This document shows, one piece after another, positions 25,370 to 34,360 of a DNA stretch of 64,000 bases (the stretch's first letter is position 1; each line of letters begins with the position of its first letter). The stretch spans positions 62,001 to 126,000 of the forward strand of contig CANFJX010000004.1 in NCBI GenBank assembly GCA_947447665.1, written 5' to 3'. Both the position numbers and the translations under genes were made by a program. The notes beneath the pieces are model-generated. The model was not told the origin of the DNA and did not search any database. It saw nothing but the letters and a program-made list of their open reading frames with translations. Source of the DNA: Bacteriovoracaceae bacterium. GTDB lineage: Bacteria > Bdellovibrionota > UBA1018.

Positions 25370-25819
25370 TTACTGAGAAGAGGTCGACCGAGACAAGTGC
25401 AAAATACTTTCACAGACTGAGGCAAATGCCTGTCGCGTCTTAGGGTCTGCTGTTTGGTAGGCCTCGTAAAGCCCCTTCATGAAGGGATAATCCTGATTCT
25501 GCACGATGAAGTTCAGCATTGAGTTTTGGAGGTCCGTCTGAGTAGGCAGAGCCCCTCCGAGCTTACTTGTGAGTTTGAGCGCATACTCCTTCTCTACCAA
25601 GGAAGCAATTTCGGCCTCAGTCGCCTGCAAGGCCTTGGCCAAAACCGGAATATGAATATGAGGCAAAGGCGTCACCCCTCGCTCCAAGTTTGAAATGAAC
25701 TGGGTGGTCACTGCTGGAGCAAACAGCAACCCGAGACTCTTTTGCGAGAGGTGAAGAGCCTCACGCTTAGACCTGATAAACTCACCAACTATTTTAAATT
25801 TCTTATTTTTTTCAATCAT
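25370..25819 (-). CDS. XRE-family helix-turn-helix regulator
   Basis: This is a 149-residue protein with an N-terminal lambda-Cro type HTH at about 10-70: VGEFIRSKREALHLSQKSLGLLF, then TTQFISNLERGVTPLPHIHIPVLAKAL. The remaining 80 residues are helical and may form dimer contacts. There is no Shine-Dalgarno. Instead a perfect TTGACA-N17-TATAAT promoter lies so close that the transcript should start one to three bases before the ATG. A palindrome overlaps the -35 box, so negative autoregulation is plausible. The alpha/beta hydrolase gene follows at once and is probably cotranscribed. Confidence 0.85.
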   Translation of the reverse strand: MIEKNKKFKIVGEFIRSKREALHLSQKSLGLLFAPAVTTQFISNLERGVTPLPHIHIPVLAKALQATEAEIASLVEKEYALKLTSKLGGALPTQTDLQNSMLNFIVQNQDYPFMKGLYEAYQTADPKTRQAFASVCESILHLSRSTSSQ

Positions 25820-25827
25820 ATGTATTT

Positions 25828-25861
25828 ATTATAGTGCGTCGCATTAAGCTTGTCAATTGAC
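25828..25861 (-). promoter_or_regulatory. Perfect consensus sigma-70 promoter with overlapping palindrome
   Basis: On the minus strand TTGACA (25856-25851), a 17-bp spacer and TATAAT (25833-25828) match the consensus at all 12 positions. The start site is expected at about 25820-25822, directly before the ATG at 25819. The 10-bp palindrome GTCAATTGAC (25852-25861) overlaps the -35 box and could be an operator for the XRE protein. Confidence 0.75.
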
Positions 25862-25924
25862 CATCTACAACGCTTTAATTAATTGATTTTATTTAACATT
25901 TTAGACTAGGAATAAGAAATGAGC

Positions 25925-28174
25925 TCAAAAAGTCCCCAGCCGGCCCGACTGTTTTTCACCCTCTCGGACAAAGTAATCACGGAGAGGTCGGTGAGCCTCT
26001 TTTGCGAGTTCGGGATCTTCTCTTAAAACTTGCGTCGCGTCATCTCGCGCCTGAAGCAAAAGGTCTCGATCTCTGACTAAGTTTCCCAGACGGAAAGGCA
26101 GACTCCCCGCCTGCCGAGTACCTAGAAACTCACCCGGCCCACGAATTTCGAGGTCGGCCTCAGCGATCTTAAATCCGTCCTGAGTCTGCTCCAAAACTTC
26201 AAGTCTCTCATTTACTGTGCCACCCCGGGATTGAGCTGCAAACAAATAACAGTAAGACTGATACTGCCCTCTTCCCACTCGACCACGAAGTTGATGGAGC
26301 TGCGATAAGCCAAATCGCTCCGCATGTTCAATGGCAATGACAGTGGCATTCGGCACATCGACTCCAACTTCCACCACGGTCGTCGATACCAAGACCTGGA
26401 TCGCGCCCACCTTAAACTGGTTCATCACATCGGCCTTCTGATCCGGACGCATTTGGCCGTGTAATAAACCCACCCGATGACCTAGGAAAACCTCTTGAGC
26501 TAAAGACTCTGCTTGAGCCACAGCGGACTTGAGATGCGTGAAGCCCTCGGCCTCACTATCATTCACGAGAGGAAAAATAAAATAAGCCTGCCGCCCTTGA
26601 ATCAGTTCGTTCCGAATACTTTGATAAGCAGCAGTTCTCTGACTCGATTCTCTAATCACACGCGTTCGAATGGGCGAACGCCCAGGGGGTAATTCAGCGA
26701 TCGTCGAGACCATGAGATCTGCAAATGCGGTGAGCGCGAGAGTTCTTGGGATCGGAGTTGCAGTTAAAATCAGCGAATGTGGAAGTACTGCTTTCCCCAA
26801 ATCTGGGTCCACGCGACTCCCCTTATTTCTCAGCGTCCGCCTCTGCTCGACTCCAAATCGGTGCTGCTCATCGATCAGCACATAAGACAGACGATCAAAC
26901 TTAAGCCAATCCTCCAAGAGAGCATGAGTCCCAACTACCATCAGGGGTTGCCCCGAACTCAGCAGACCTTGAATTCGAGTCCGTTCAGCAGTCGGCGTCT
27001 TGCCTGTTAACAGAGCCGCGGGAACTTGATCACCCCAAAGCTTGTGCAAATTGAAAAAGTGTTGCTCGGCTAGAATCTCGGTAGGCGCCATCAGAGCGAC
27101 TTGGTCCCCTTCAGCGACTACACAGGCAGCCGTTAAAAACGCGACCGCAGTTTTACCCGACCCCACATCGCCTTGAACCAGCCGGTTCATCGGATGCGAC
27201 TGCTTCAAATCCTCCAAAATTTCTCGAATCGCGTTGAGTTGCCCCCGGGTGAGATGAAATGGCAGGTCTAAAATTAAACTCTTCACCCGAGCCACTCCGC
27301 CCCGGAGGCCAAACGGTAGGGCCGAGGCTTTTTCCACATTCAACTTCTGTCGAAGCATCAAGTACTCAAACTTAAAAAACTCATCATAGATCAGCCGACT
27401 GTGAGCAGGAGTTTCAAACTCAATCAACGCTTGGAGATCATCTCCCACTTGGTCGGGAGGAAAATGAAGGGCTCGGACGGCCTCCGCAGCCGAAGGAAAC
27501 TTACGGAGATCGATCAAATACTGAGGCAGATCCTCGGGGATCAAGTGACCCCATTTTTCGAGCGCCTCCCAAAGTACTTTTCTCAACGTACGAGTCGGGA
27601 CGCCCTCGAGTTCGACATAAATAGGGACAATCCGGCCCACATTAAAATTGCCTTCCGACCGAGCCTCTTCGAGAGCCGCGCCCCACGTGATTTCTGGATG
27701 TACGATCTCTTTCCGACCCTGAAAGTCCTTCACTTTTCCTGTGACAACGAACTGAGCCCCAGGCAGCAGGCGTCGATCCAATCCACGGGGCAAATAAAAC
27801 CACTTGAGACTAATAGACCCCGATGAAGTGAGATCGGTACAGCGGGCCTCAAACATAGATCGGCCGAGTTTTTGGATCGGAATACTTCGACTCGTCAGAA
27901 CCTTCACCGTGAGGGTCGCTTTCACCCCATCCTCTAGGGTGGCGATCGTACGAGATTGAGAGCGGTCTTCATAGCCTCTCGGAAAAAATTGGAACAAGTG
28001 CCGAATCGTAAAGATATCGCGACTATTAAAAACGGCGCCTAACTTTGGGCCGACCCCTTTAACAAATTGAATCGGGGTTTCCAATTCAGAATCTGCGCTC
28101 ACGTGCGTCTTTAAGCTACTCGTAGTAGATTTTGACGATTTCGTATCGAATTTGTCCTTTGGGAGCATGGACAA
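25925..28174 (-). CDS. recG: ATP-dependent DNA helicase RecG
   Basis: RecG remodels stalled replication forks and Holliday junctions. The 749-residue protein has a wedge/OB domain (about 35-220) and then two helicase domains: GDVGSGKTAVAFL (Walker A), LMAPTEILAEQHF, VVGTHALLED, LIDEQHRFGVEQR (DEQH box), TATPIPRTLALT, QVLVSTTVVEVGVDVPNA and QLRGRVGRG. The first 30 residues are not conserved-looking. The ATG overlaps the greA stop by 59 bp; a GTG at 28102 would remove the overlap and still leave the wedge domain complete. greA lies upstream on the same strand. Confidence 0.96.
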   Translation of the reverse strand: MSMLPKDKFDTKSSKSTTSSLKTHVSADSELETPIQFVKGVGPKLGAVFNSRDIFTIRHLFQFFPRGYEDRSQSRTIATLEDGVKATLTVKVLTSRSIPIQKLGRSMFEARCTDLTSSGSISLKWFYLPRGLDRRLLPGAQFVVTGKVKDFQGRKEIVHPEITWGAALEEARSEGNFNVGRIVPIYVELEGVPTRTLRKVLWEALEKWGHLIPEDLPQYLIDLRKFPSAAEAVRALHFPPDQVGDDLQALIEFETPAHSRLIYDEFFKFEYLMLRQKLNVEKASALPFGLRGGVARVKSLILDLPFHLTRGQLNAIREILEDLKQSHPMNRLVQGDVGSGKTAVAFLTAACVVAEGDQVALMAPTEILAEQHFFNLHKLWGDQVPAALLTGKTPTAERTRIQGLLSSGQPLMVVGTHALLEDWLKFDRLSYVLIDEQHRFGVEQRRTLRNKGSRVDPDLGKAVLPHSLILTATPIPRTLALTAFADLMVSTIAELPPGRSPIRTRVIRESSQRTAAYQSIRNELIQGRQAYFIFPLVNDSEAEGFTHLKSAVAQAESLAQEVFLGHRVGLLHGQMRPDQKADVMNQFKVGAIQVLVSTTVVEVGVDVPNATVIAIEHAERFGLSQLHQLRGRVGRGQYQSYCYLFAAQSRGGTVNERLEVLEQTQDGFKIAEADLEIRGPGEFLGTRQAGSLPFRLGNLVRDRDLLLQARDDATQVLREDPELAKEAHRPLRDYFVREGEKQSGRLGTF

Positions 28175-28595
28175 CCACTTCTTCCCCTTCTGTTTTACTA
28201 ATCAGCGCTCGGGCAATCGGAGAGGTAATTCCTATTTTTCCATTTTTAATATTGGCTTCATCCACACCTACAATTTTGTAGGTCACACGCTTGCTGGACT
28301 CTAACTCTTCCAAAACAACCGTTGCACCAAAAACAACACGATCCGATTGGATCGTCGTCGGATCAATGACCTGAGCCCGAGCGAGCTTGGAGTTAATTTC
28401 TCCAATTCGTCCTTCGATAAAGCTCTGGCGCTCCTTTGCGGCGGAGTAATCGGCATTTTCGGATAAATCTCCATGGCCCCGAGCAATTTCAATCGCTTTC
28501 ACCACACTAGGCCGCTCTACGGAGGTGAGGTGTTTGAGCTCCTCATCTAAGAGGCGTTTTCCTAGGACTGTCATCGGAACCTTTTCGTCTGCCAT
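28116..28595 (-). CDS. greA: Transcription elongation factor GreA
   Basis: GreA rescues backtracked RNA polymerase by stimulating transcript cleavage. The 159-residue product has an N-terminal coiled coil (MTVLGKRLLDEELKHL ... ARGHGDLSENADYSAAKERQSFIEGRI, with the DLSENADY tip whose acidic residues reach the active site) and the FKBP-like C-terminal domain (VVFGATVVLEEL, GIDS-type region as KIGITSPIARALI, GEEVVVHAPKG). I chose the ATG at 28595; the longer open frame to 28718 has no family similarity. A TTGACA sequence lies upstream at 28718-28713 with no good -10 partner. recG follows with an overlap. Confidence 0.95.
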   Translation of the reverse strand: MADEKVPMTVLGKRLLDEELKHLTSVERPSVVKAIEIARGHGDLSENADYSAAKERQSFIEGRIGEINSKLARAQVIDPTTIQSDRVVFGATVVLEELESSKRVTYKIVGVDEANIKNGKIGITSPIARALISKTEGEEVVVHAPKGQIRYEIVKIYYE

Positions 28596-28815
28596 GGAAA
28601 TAACGCCTAACACAAAATTTAAAAAAAAACAGTAATCTGCTGGATTTGAGGGGACGTCACCTATCCTGAATGGGTTACAGCAAGCAATCAAATGCAGAAT
28701 CAGACGGTTTTTTGTCAAACTTTAGGGGGTGATTTGCAAGAAGTAATTTTGGGGCGCTAAAGACTTGGATCCCACGCCCTGAAATAACTCCCGGCCAATT
28801 AATACTCAAAACTTT

Positions 28816-29754
28816 TCAGCGAGAATTATGAGCAATCTGAAGGTCCGGAGAGAAACATCCGGGTTTCCCAGGCCCACTTCCAATACGAACGTGAAAGTGG
28901 TTGTGATGTCCTGCTGCGTGCTGAATATAATGTTTGATCGTCTGCCACTCAGGGTCACTGCCAGCCTCTCGAGATAGTTTTTTAATATTTCGACGATCTA
29001 AAAACACGAACTTTACGCACGCATAGGGGTTGTGAAACAGTTTTTTAATCAACCAATAATTCGGTTTGGGATCAAAAATTTGATGAAACTCCACGGGCGA
29101 GCTTTTGCCAGGCCTAGGAGTCAGGTAACCAATATCAGCATCTTGACCTGTCTTGTGAGATTTATGACAAACCCGCTGACCATGCCCCCACAGACAACCT
29201 CCGCGGGGGGCGGCAACATCGCCGACGACGAGTTTAATCCCTGAAAATTTTTTTCCACTATACGCCTTGCCAATCTCATGCCCTAACCACTCAATCATCC
29301 CGGCCATTGCATCGGTACCAAAGTTGGTGCAGCGACTCGGAAAGCGCAGAACTACGTGATTGAAGGCGGTAGGAATCACTCTTCTCCCCTCAGCTAGAAA
29401 TCCATCATTCACAGATAGATAAGCCTGCTCCTGAGATCGATCGGAGTTTGAAATCAAAGTTAATGCGTCTAGCCGACTGGAGTTTACCTGATTCGAATAG
29501 GAAACTTGGGCAGGGGTCATATCGCCGCAGTAGCTAAACTGCTTGCGGCTAAGATTACAACCCTTCACCTTCTTGCGCTGCACGCCTGAGAGGTTGAAGG
29601 CGCAGCGCCCTCCATTGTACTGAAAGTCGGGATTCCACTCACGGCAGAAGCTGGGAAGTAGTTCTCCGCGATCAGTGTAGATCGTACTCTTGCTGCAACC
29701 AGCTGCGATCACCGCGACCCCCGCTATCATCCAAATCCACTTCAATGCTTTCAT
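28816..29754 (-). CDS. MepA-type murein endopeptidase lipoprotein (peptidase family M74)
   Basis: This is a 312-residue lipoprotein (VIAAGC lipobox, Cys20). GDVAAPRGGCLWGHG is followed by HKSHKTGQDADIGY, the SH.TG.D.DI zinc-binding motif of penicillin-insensitive murein endopeptidase. Near the C-terminus HHNHFHVRIG supplies the remaining zinc histidines. MepA cuts D-Ala-mDap cross-links in peptidoglycan. The region before the catalytic domain is cysteine-rich (FCREW, GGRC, KGC, SYCGDM) and seems specific to this lineage. I chose the ATG at 29754, with GGAAG five bases upstream, over the GTG at 29766. Role could be growth, or prey-wall processing if this is a predator. Confidence 0.85.
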   Translation of the reverse strand: MKALKWIWMIAGVAVIAAGCSKSTIYTDRGELLPSFCREWNPDFQYNGGRCAFNLSGVQRKKVKGCNLSRKQFSYCGDMTPAQVSYSNQVNSSRLDALTLISNSDRSQEQAYLSVNDGFLAEGRRVIPTAFNHVVLRFPSRCTNFGTDAMAGMIEWLGHEIGKAYSGKKFSGIKLVVGDVAAPRGGCLWGHGQRVCHKSHKTGQDADIGYLTPRPGKSSPVEFHQIFDPKPNYWLIKKLFHNPYACVKFVFLDRRNIKKLSREAGSDPEWQTIKHYIQHAAGHHNHFHVRIGSGPGKPGCFSPDLQIAHNSR

Positions 29755-29827
29755 AACGACTTCCACTCCACATCGACTTCGATTTGAACATCAACCCACG
29801 AGAAGAACTTAATTGACGAATCTGGCC

Positions 29828-30997
29828 TTAGTTATTTAAGTCACTCGCATCTACACAACCGATAGCGACGACATTTGCGGTACAAACGTTGTTGTTTCCT
29901 GAATTAGCAGGTCCGCATGCAAGTACCTGAGGCTCCGAAATTGTTTCTGGGGCAACGTCTTCAAATATCGAGTGAAACCCAGTGTTTCCCGTTTTATGAC
30001 CAGAACCACAATTTGTGGTAGATCCGCCATCACAAGAAACACTCGTTGTAATCGTCCAGTTACCATCTCCATAAGCCACCATATTTCCAGGACAAGTACT
30101 GGCTGGAACCTTACAAATCGAGACTCCGGCTGCAAGAAAAGATACCCCATTCGCTTGAGCACAATCCTGTGCAGTAGCAGGAGACATGTTTGCAATCGTC
30201 ACAGGGAGAGGGGTTGCGATATCAGCGTATACATTACCGTTTGCATCATAAGCATTTAGATGCAAGGTGTAGGAGCCATTTGGAAATAGCGCTGTCAGAA
30301 AATTATAAGTAGAGGTCTGACCTGAGTAATTGACGTAGTTAAGCGAAATGAGAGCGCCGCTCGAATTACCTAAAACAAACTCAACCTTAGCAGGAGCAAC
30401 GTTCGTCCCGTAGCCAGAAAAAATACCGGCTTGAATCGACGTACTGCCTGTAACGATCTGGTTTGCTCTTAAATTATTGAAGTATCCAACAAATGAATAA
30501 TTCGAGGCACTCGATCCTCCTGAGTTCTGCCCGTAAACAGCGGTCGGGGTCGATGCCAATGAATCTCCATTCGCGGATGTAATCGCACTCGTGAGCGTTA
30601 GGGTACAAGCCGTGCTGGCGCTTTGTCCAGAAACGTTAGGTAAAGCCACAGTCGCGGTAGAACCATTGATCGTCACACTGGTGGGAGTATTGCTAGCAGT
30701 CGCTGCTGAAACACAAGAGTAAGACCAATTCGAGACCGCAGCGGCACTACTTCCCAAAGTCTCACTAAAATTAACAACCACAGTCTTTGGAAGCGAAGTT
30801 GTTCCGCTGGCTGGGCTAAAACCATTCACATACAAATAGGTCGATGCCACAGGCGTAGGTGATGCTGCTGTTGTGGGTGCTGCTGTTGTCATTGCCCCGC
30901 AGGCTGATAGAAGAGGTAATGCGAGCAGTGCCGTCGAATAAACTAACTTCAATCGGATGGCATCTTCAATTTTATTTTTAGTCTTTAAAGTTCGCAT
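29828..30997 (-). CDS. Ser/Thr/Ala-rich surface lipoprotein with Ig-like N-terminal domain
   Basis: This is a 389-residue lipoprotein (PLLSACG lipobox) with a low-complexity TTAAPTTAASPTP linker. A bacterial Ig-like segment follows: NGFSPASGTTSLPKTVVVNFSETLGSSAAAV, with alternating short strands. The C-terminal third is cysteine-containing (AQDCAQANG, ICKVPASTCPGN, SVSCDGGSTTNCGSGHKTG, VLACGPANS, VCTANVVAIGCVD) and ends a few residues after the last Cys. Function is unknown; surface adhesion or matrix roles are typical for such proteins. The ATG at 30997 has GGGAG eight bases upstream and is preferred to the TTG at 31012. Confidence 0.65.
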   Translation of the reverse strand: MRTLKTKNKIEDAIRLKLVYSTALLALPLLSACGAMTTAAPTTAASPTPVASTYLYVNGFSPASGTTSLPKTVVVNFSETLGSSAAAVSNWSYSCVSAATASNTPTSVTINGSTATVALPNVSGQSASTACTLTLTSAITSANGDSLASTPTAVYGQNSGGSSASNYSFVGYFNNLRANQIVTGSTSIQAGIFSGYGTNVAPAKVEFVLGNSSGALISLNYVNYSGQTSTYNFLTALFPNGSYTLHLNAYDANGNVYADIATPLPVTIANMSPATAQDCAQANGVSFLAAGVSICKVPASTCPGNMVAYGDGNWTITTSVSCDGGSTTNCGSGHKTGNTGFHSIFEDVAPETISEPQVLACGPANSGNNNVCTANVVAIGCVDASDLNN

Positions 30998-31012
30998 TCT
31001 ATTTTCTCCCAA

Positions 31013-31322
31013 TCTTGTGTTTGAAGCTCATGCTAAAAACATTTCCTAAAACTCTCTGAGCTTTAGTAGAGCAATGATTAGGCCAAATAATTAAACATTA
31101 TCTGTTTTAAAAAAACCGATTAAGAATGAGACTTTAGAGCAACTGAATTGAATCAGTTTTGTTTTGGCAGGCTAAAAAAGAGTGTCGAAATAGTTTACAA
31201 CTGACTGCCTATTTAGAGTCCAATTACCTTATAGGCTGTGGATGATGGATAATGGAAAAATGACAAAAATGGAATCAGCCCAGGCCTCAAGGCCCGAATA
31301 AGAGTAGATCGGGTCGGGCATT
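31013..31322. other. Non-coding gap, AT-rich, weak hairpins
   Basis: No supported gene was found in this stretch. At 31282-31297 a CGGGCC-TTGA-GGCCTG hairpin (minus strand, one G-U pair) lies 25 bp after the zinc-ribbon gene stop; it lacks an adjacent T-run, so it is a weak terminator candidate. The part next to the lipoprotein gene is AT-rich and probably holds its promoter, but no clear -35/-10 pair was found. Confidence 0.4.
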
Positions 31323-31622
31323 TTACTTCTTCTTAAATAACGCCTCAGCTGCGGCCTTCATAAGATCTCTCGACGATGAAGCAGATGCACTCCCCTGAGA
31401 GCTAGGCTTAAAGTAATCACAAAAGTTGGAACGTTCTTTTTCGACCACCCGATCGGCCTGGGATTCTCGGCACTGATTATTAGAATTCACCTCGTAGAAC
31501 ACGCACCCTTTGCATACTCGGGTATCTCGTCCGCACTGGGAGCACGTATCGCCCCTTCCATACTCCAAATAAGAGAGAGGATTCCCACAGCTCCAACACA
31601 GACCACTACCGATTTGATTCAC
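31323..31622 (-). CDS. Small cysteine-rich zinc-ribbon-like protein
   Basis: This 99-residue protein has three CxxC knuckles close together (CWSC, CSQC, CKGC) and two later cysteines (NNQCRES, NFCDYF), a layout that suggests a zinc ribbon or rubredoxin-like fold. The C-terminal tail is Ser/Ala-rich and ends KKK. I do not recognise a specific family. It has no signal peptide and is probably cytosolic. The gene is 32 bp from the exported protein gene at 31655-32275 on the same strand. Confidence 0.65.
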   Translation of the reverse strand: MNQIGSGLCWSCGNPLSYLEYGRGDTCSQCGRDTRVCKGCVFYEVNSNNQCRESQADRVVEKERSNFCDYFKPSSQGSASASSSRDLMKAAAEALFKKK

Positions 31623-31654
31623 TGCCTGCTTCCTCCAAACTCAATTTTTAGAAA

Positions 31655-32275
31655 CTACTGTATCAGCTTAGACCCAACTCCAGTTTTGAACTGAAGCTCA
31701 ATCGGGAGATCAGGATGAACTGCATTATAGGAGTTCACGGCCTTCTCAATATGGGTCTCATTCGAGTTCACTAGGGTGAACCCGTGAAAAATACCTCCCA
31801 CTCCCAAAACCAATCCAGTCAACATAATCCCGCCTCCTGGAGTTACAGCCCCATTGGAAGGATTGAAGGGTTGCCCTTGACTAAAAATCATCCCGAGCGC
31901 GACCAAAACGAGAGCTGAACTCACCATCAAACCCGAGATACGGACGTCATGCAGGTTTTTCTGATAAATATCCAACTCCGACACAGCCTGGGGCACGCTC
32001 TGGAGAATTGGCCGCAAGCGCTCAGCATCTCCCCCCAGGTTGGAATCACATTCGTACTTTTGGCCCTTAAAAATAAAGAATCGCTCACAGTGGCTATAGC
32101 TCGGCATCTGCTTCTGAATTAAGCCGGGCGGCTGGCTAGGTTGACTAGGGATTTGGGAAAGCCCCTGGTTCAAAGGATTAGCGTAGAGCTTTTGGGTCCA
32201 GCTTTCATCTGCCAGAACCTGCCGCGGAGCCACCAAAAAAAAGATGAGGAGCCAAGGTACCATTTTGTCACTCAT
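31655..32275 (-). CDS. Exported membrane protein of unknown function
   Basis: I do not recognise this 206-residue protein. It has a signal peptide (FFLVAPRQVLA), a Pro/Gln/Ser-rich linker (QIPSQPSQPPG) and a pair of cysteines around residues 63-76 (HCERFF, YECDSN). Two hydrophobic segments follow (about 110-128 and 148-168, the second glycine-rich, PGGGIMLTGLVLGVGGI). It is probably an envelope protein. It lies upstream of the zinc-ribbon gene and diverges from the TIGR02757 gene. Confidence 0.55.
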   Translation of the reverse strand: MSDKMVPWLLIFFLVAPRQVLADESWTQKLYANPLNQGLSQIPSQPSQPPGLIQKQMPSYSHCERFFIFKGQKYECDSNLGGDAERLRPILQSVPQAVSELDIYQKNLHDVRISGLMVSSALVLVALGMIFSQGQPFNPSNGAVTPGGGIMLTGLVLGVGGIFHGFTLVNSNETHIEKAVNSYNAVHPDLPIELQFKTGVGSKLIQ

Positions 32276-32341
32276 GCCATCATCTTAACACCAGCGCACC
32301 CTAGAAAAAAATCCTGAATCAAGCTAGATTGCGAAAACGCC

Positions 32342-33211
32342 ATGATCGAAATGAAGCAATTCCTCAGTCAGATCGAAAATAACTATCAGCGTGCCCAATT
32401 TCTTTCTTCTGATCCCATTGAATTCGTTCACCACTATCAAGACCCTTGGGATCAGGAAGCCATTGCGCTCCTGGCCTCCTTGCTGGCCTATGGCAATGTC
32501 CGACAAATTCGGAAATCCATCCAAGAGGCGATCACTCGGATCTCAGAACTTGCTGAATCTCCGCGCGATTTTGTTTCACAACTCCAAGACCCTGCCTTTC
32601 TCAAAAAGTCACTTCAGCACTTTGAAGACTACGTGCACCGGTTTAATACGGGGCGAGACATCATTCGGCTCTTCGAGCTCCTGAATCAAAGCTGGAGAAC
32701 CCATGGATCCCTCGGGGGCCACTTTTTATCCTATCTCTGCCCTGAGGACGAGACGATTGAGAGTGCGCTCAACCAGCTGATCACCAACTGGAAAGAGGCG
32801 AAATCCTCTTTCACTTTTCCGAAATCCTTTTATTACCTCCTAACGGCCCCTCAAGACGGAAGCTGCTGTAAACGCTGGTGCATGCTTCTTCGCTGGATGG
32901 GAAGAAAAGATGAGGTCGACCTAGGTCTCTGGATGCAGGCGAGCCCCCTCTGCTCGACGTTTCCTGCGGGCCGCACCCTTGAGTCCCACCAACTGGTGAT
33001 GCCCTTAGATACTCATACCGGTCGATTGAGCCAATCTCTCGGATTGACCCAGCGCAAAAGTCTAAACTGGAAGGCTGCGATCGAAGTCACCAAATCATTC
33101 AAAGCCCTTGATCCACTTGACCCCGTCCGGTACGATTTCGCATTGAGTCGCCTAGGCATGCTCGAGGGATCAAAACTTCCAATACACCATAAATGGGGGA
33201 CGATCGTATGA
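32342..33211 (+). CDS. TIGR02757/DUF2400 family protein
   Basis: This 289-residue protein matches the TIGR02757 pattern: DPIEFVHHYQDPWDQEAIALLASLLAYGNVRQI near the N-terminus, CKRWCMLLRWMGRKDEVDLG in the middle, and LVMPLDTHTGRLSQSLGLTQRKSLNW plus DPVRYDFALSRLGM near the end. The family is widespread in Bacteroidetes and some delta-proteobacteria and shows a helix-hairpin-helix DNA glycosylase-like layout. Its function is not established as far as I know. The final residues overlap the glycosyltransferase start as ATGA. Confidence 0.85.
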   Translation: MIEMKQFLSQIENNYQRAQFLSSDPIEFVHHYQDPWDQEAIALLASLLAYGNVRQIRKSIQEAITRISELAESPRDFVSQLQDPAFLKKSLQHFEDYVHRFNTGRDIIRLFELLNQSWRTHGSLGGHFLSYLCPEDETIESALNQLITNWKEAKSSFTFPKSFYYLLTAPQDGSCCKRWCMLLRWMGRKDEVDLGLWMQASPLCSTFPAGRTLESHQLVMPLDTHTGRLSQSLGLTQRKSLNWKAAIEVTKSFKALDPLDPVRYDFALSRLGMLEGSKLPIHHKWGTIV

Positions 33212-34326
33212 TTCGAGTTGCGTTGGTTCACGATTGGCTGACCGGAATGAGGGGAGGCGAATCCTGTTTGGAGGCAATCTCTGAAATCTTCCCCAGTGCT
33301 GAGCTCTTCACGCTGGTGCGCGTGCCGGAAAAAATCTCTCCTGAGCTCCGAGCTATTCCAGCCCACACGAGCTGGCTACAAAAAATCCCCAAGGCGGAAT
33401 CAAAGTACCGACATTTTCTCCCGCTCATGCCCTCCATGATTGAAAAATTTGATCTCTCCGGATTTGATCTCATTATCTCCTCCTCTCACTGCGTCGCTAA
33501 AGGGATCATCAAATCCCCTCATGCTGTACACATCAGTTATGTCTACGCCCCGATGAGATACATCTGGGATCGTTATGATGAATATTTTGGGCCAGGACAA
33601 GCATCCATCCCCGTGCGCCTAGCTGCTCGAATGCTCCGGACATCACTTCAGGCCTGGGACCGAAAAGTGAGCCAACCCTCAAGAGTGGACTCGCTCATAG
33701 CGATTAGTCAGTTTATTTCTGGGCAAATTCGGAACGCCTATAATCGCGAATCCCAAGTTGTCTACCCCTTTGCTAACCTTGAACGCTTTTCATCTCCGCG
33801 CCAGGCAGAATCGTTTTACTTAATGGTCAGCGCCTTCGCTCCCTATAAGCGAATTGATGTCGCCATTCGCGCATTCAACCAAATGAAGCTCCCCCTTAAA
33901 ATTATCGGGTCCGGTCAGAATGAGGATCAACTCAGGGCAATGGCCGGTCCGAATGTCGAGTTTCTCGGCGCGCTTACCAATGAGGAAATAGCTCACGCTT
34001 ATTCCAAATGCAGGGCGTTCATTTTTCCAGGCGTGGAGGATTTTGGCATCACTCCCGTCGAAGCGATGGCGGCGGGAGCCCCCGTGATTGCCCTTAAAAA
34101 AGGCGGCGTATTAGAAACAGTCACCGAGGAAACTGGAATATTTTATGATGAAGGGGGACTCATCGATGCGGTCCAAAAGTTCGAGTCGGGCCAAGTTCAC
34201 ATCTCTGAGGCAGCTTGTCGTCAGAGAGCTAGTCAATTCTCCAAGGATCGATTTAAAACGGAACTAGTCAAAAGCATCACCTCGACGTGGGCCTGCACCC
34301 GCGCAGAGCCCCTCGATATTTCCTAA
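33208..34326 (+). CDS. GT4-family glycosyltransferase
   Basis: This is a 372-residue GT-B enzyme. The N-terminus VALVHDWLTGMRGGESCLEAI carries the acceptor-side GGE loop. The C-terminal half has FYLMVSAFAPYKRIDVAIRAF, KIIGSGQNEDQLR, VEFLGALTNEEIAHAYS and FPGVEDFGITPVEAMAAGAPVIALKKGG, the E-x7-E donor-binding signature of GT4. It probably adds a sugar to a lipid-linked or surface glycan. The ATG at 33208 overlaps the preceding TGA and has GGGGGA upstream, so I prefer it to 33193. No other sugar genes are adjacent. Confidence 0.9.
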   Translation: MIRVALVHDWLTGMRGGESCLEAISEIFPSAELFTLVRVPEKISPELRAIPAHTSWLQKIPKAESKYRHFLPLMPSMIEKFDLSGFDLIISSSHCVAKGIIKSPHAVHISYVYAPMRYIWDRYDEYFGPGQASIPVRLAARMLRTSLQAWDRKVSQPSRVDSLIAISQFISGQIRNAYNRESQVVYPFANLERFSSPRQAESFYLMVSAFAPYKRIDVAIRAFNQMKLPLKIIGSGQNEDQLRAMAGPNVEFLGALTNEEIAHAYSKCRAFIFPGVEDFGITPVEAMAAGAPVIALKKGGVLETVTEETGIFYDEGGLIDAVQKFESGQVHISEAACRQRASQFSKDRFKTELVKSITSTWACTRAEPLDIS

Positions 34327-34360
34327 AGGCTAAGAATCACCCTGGAAACGCTCGAAAAAA

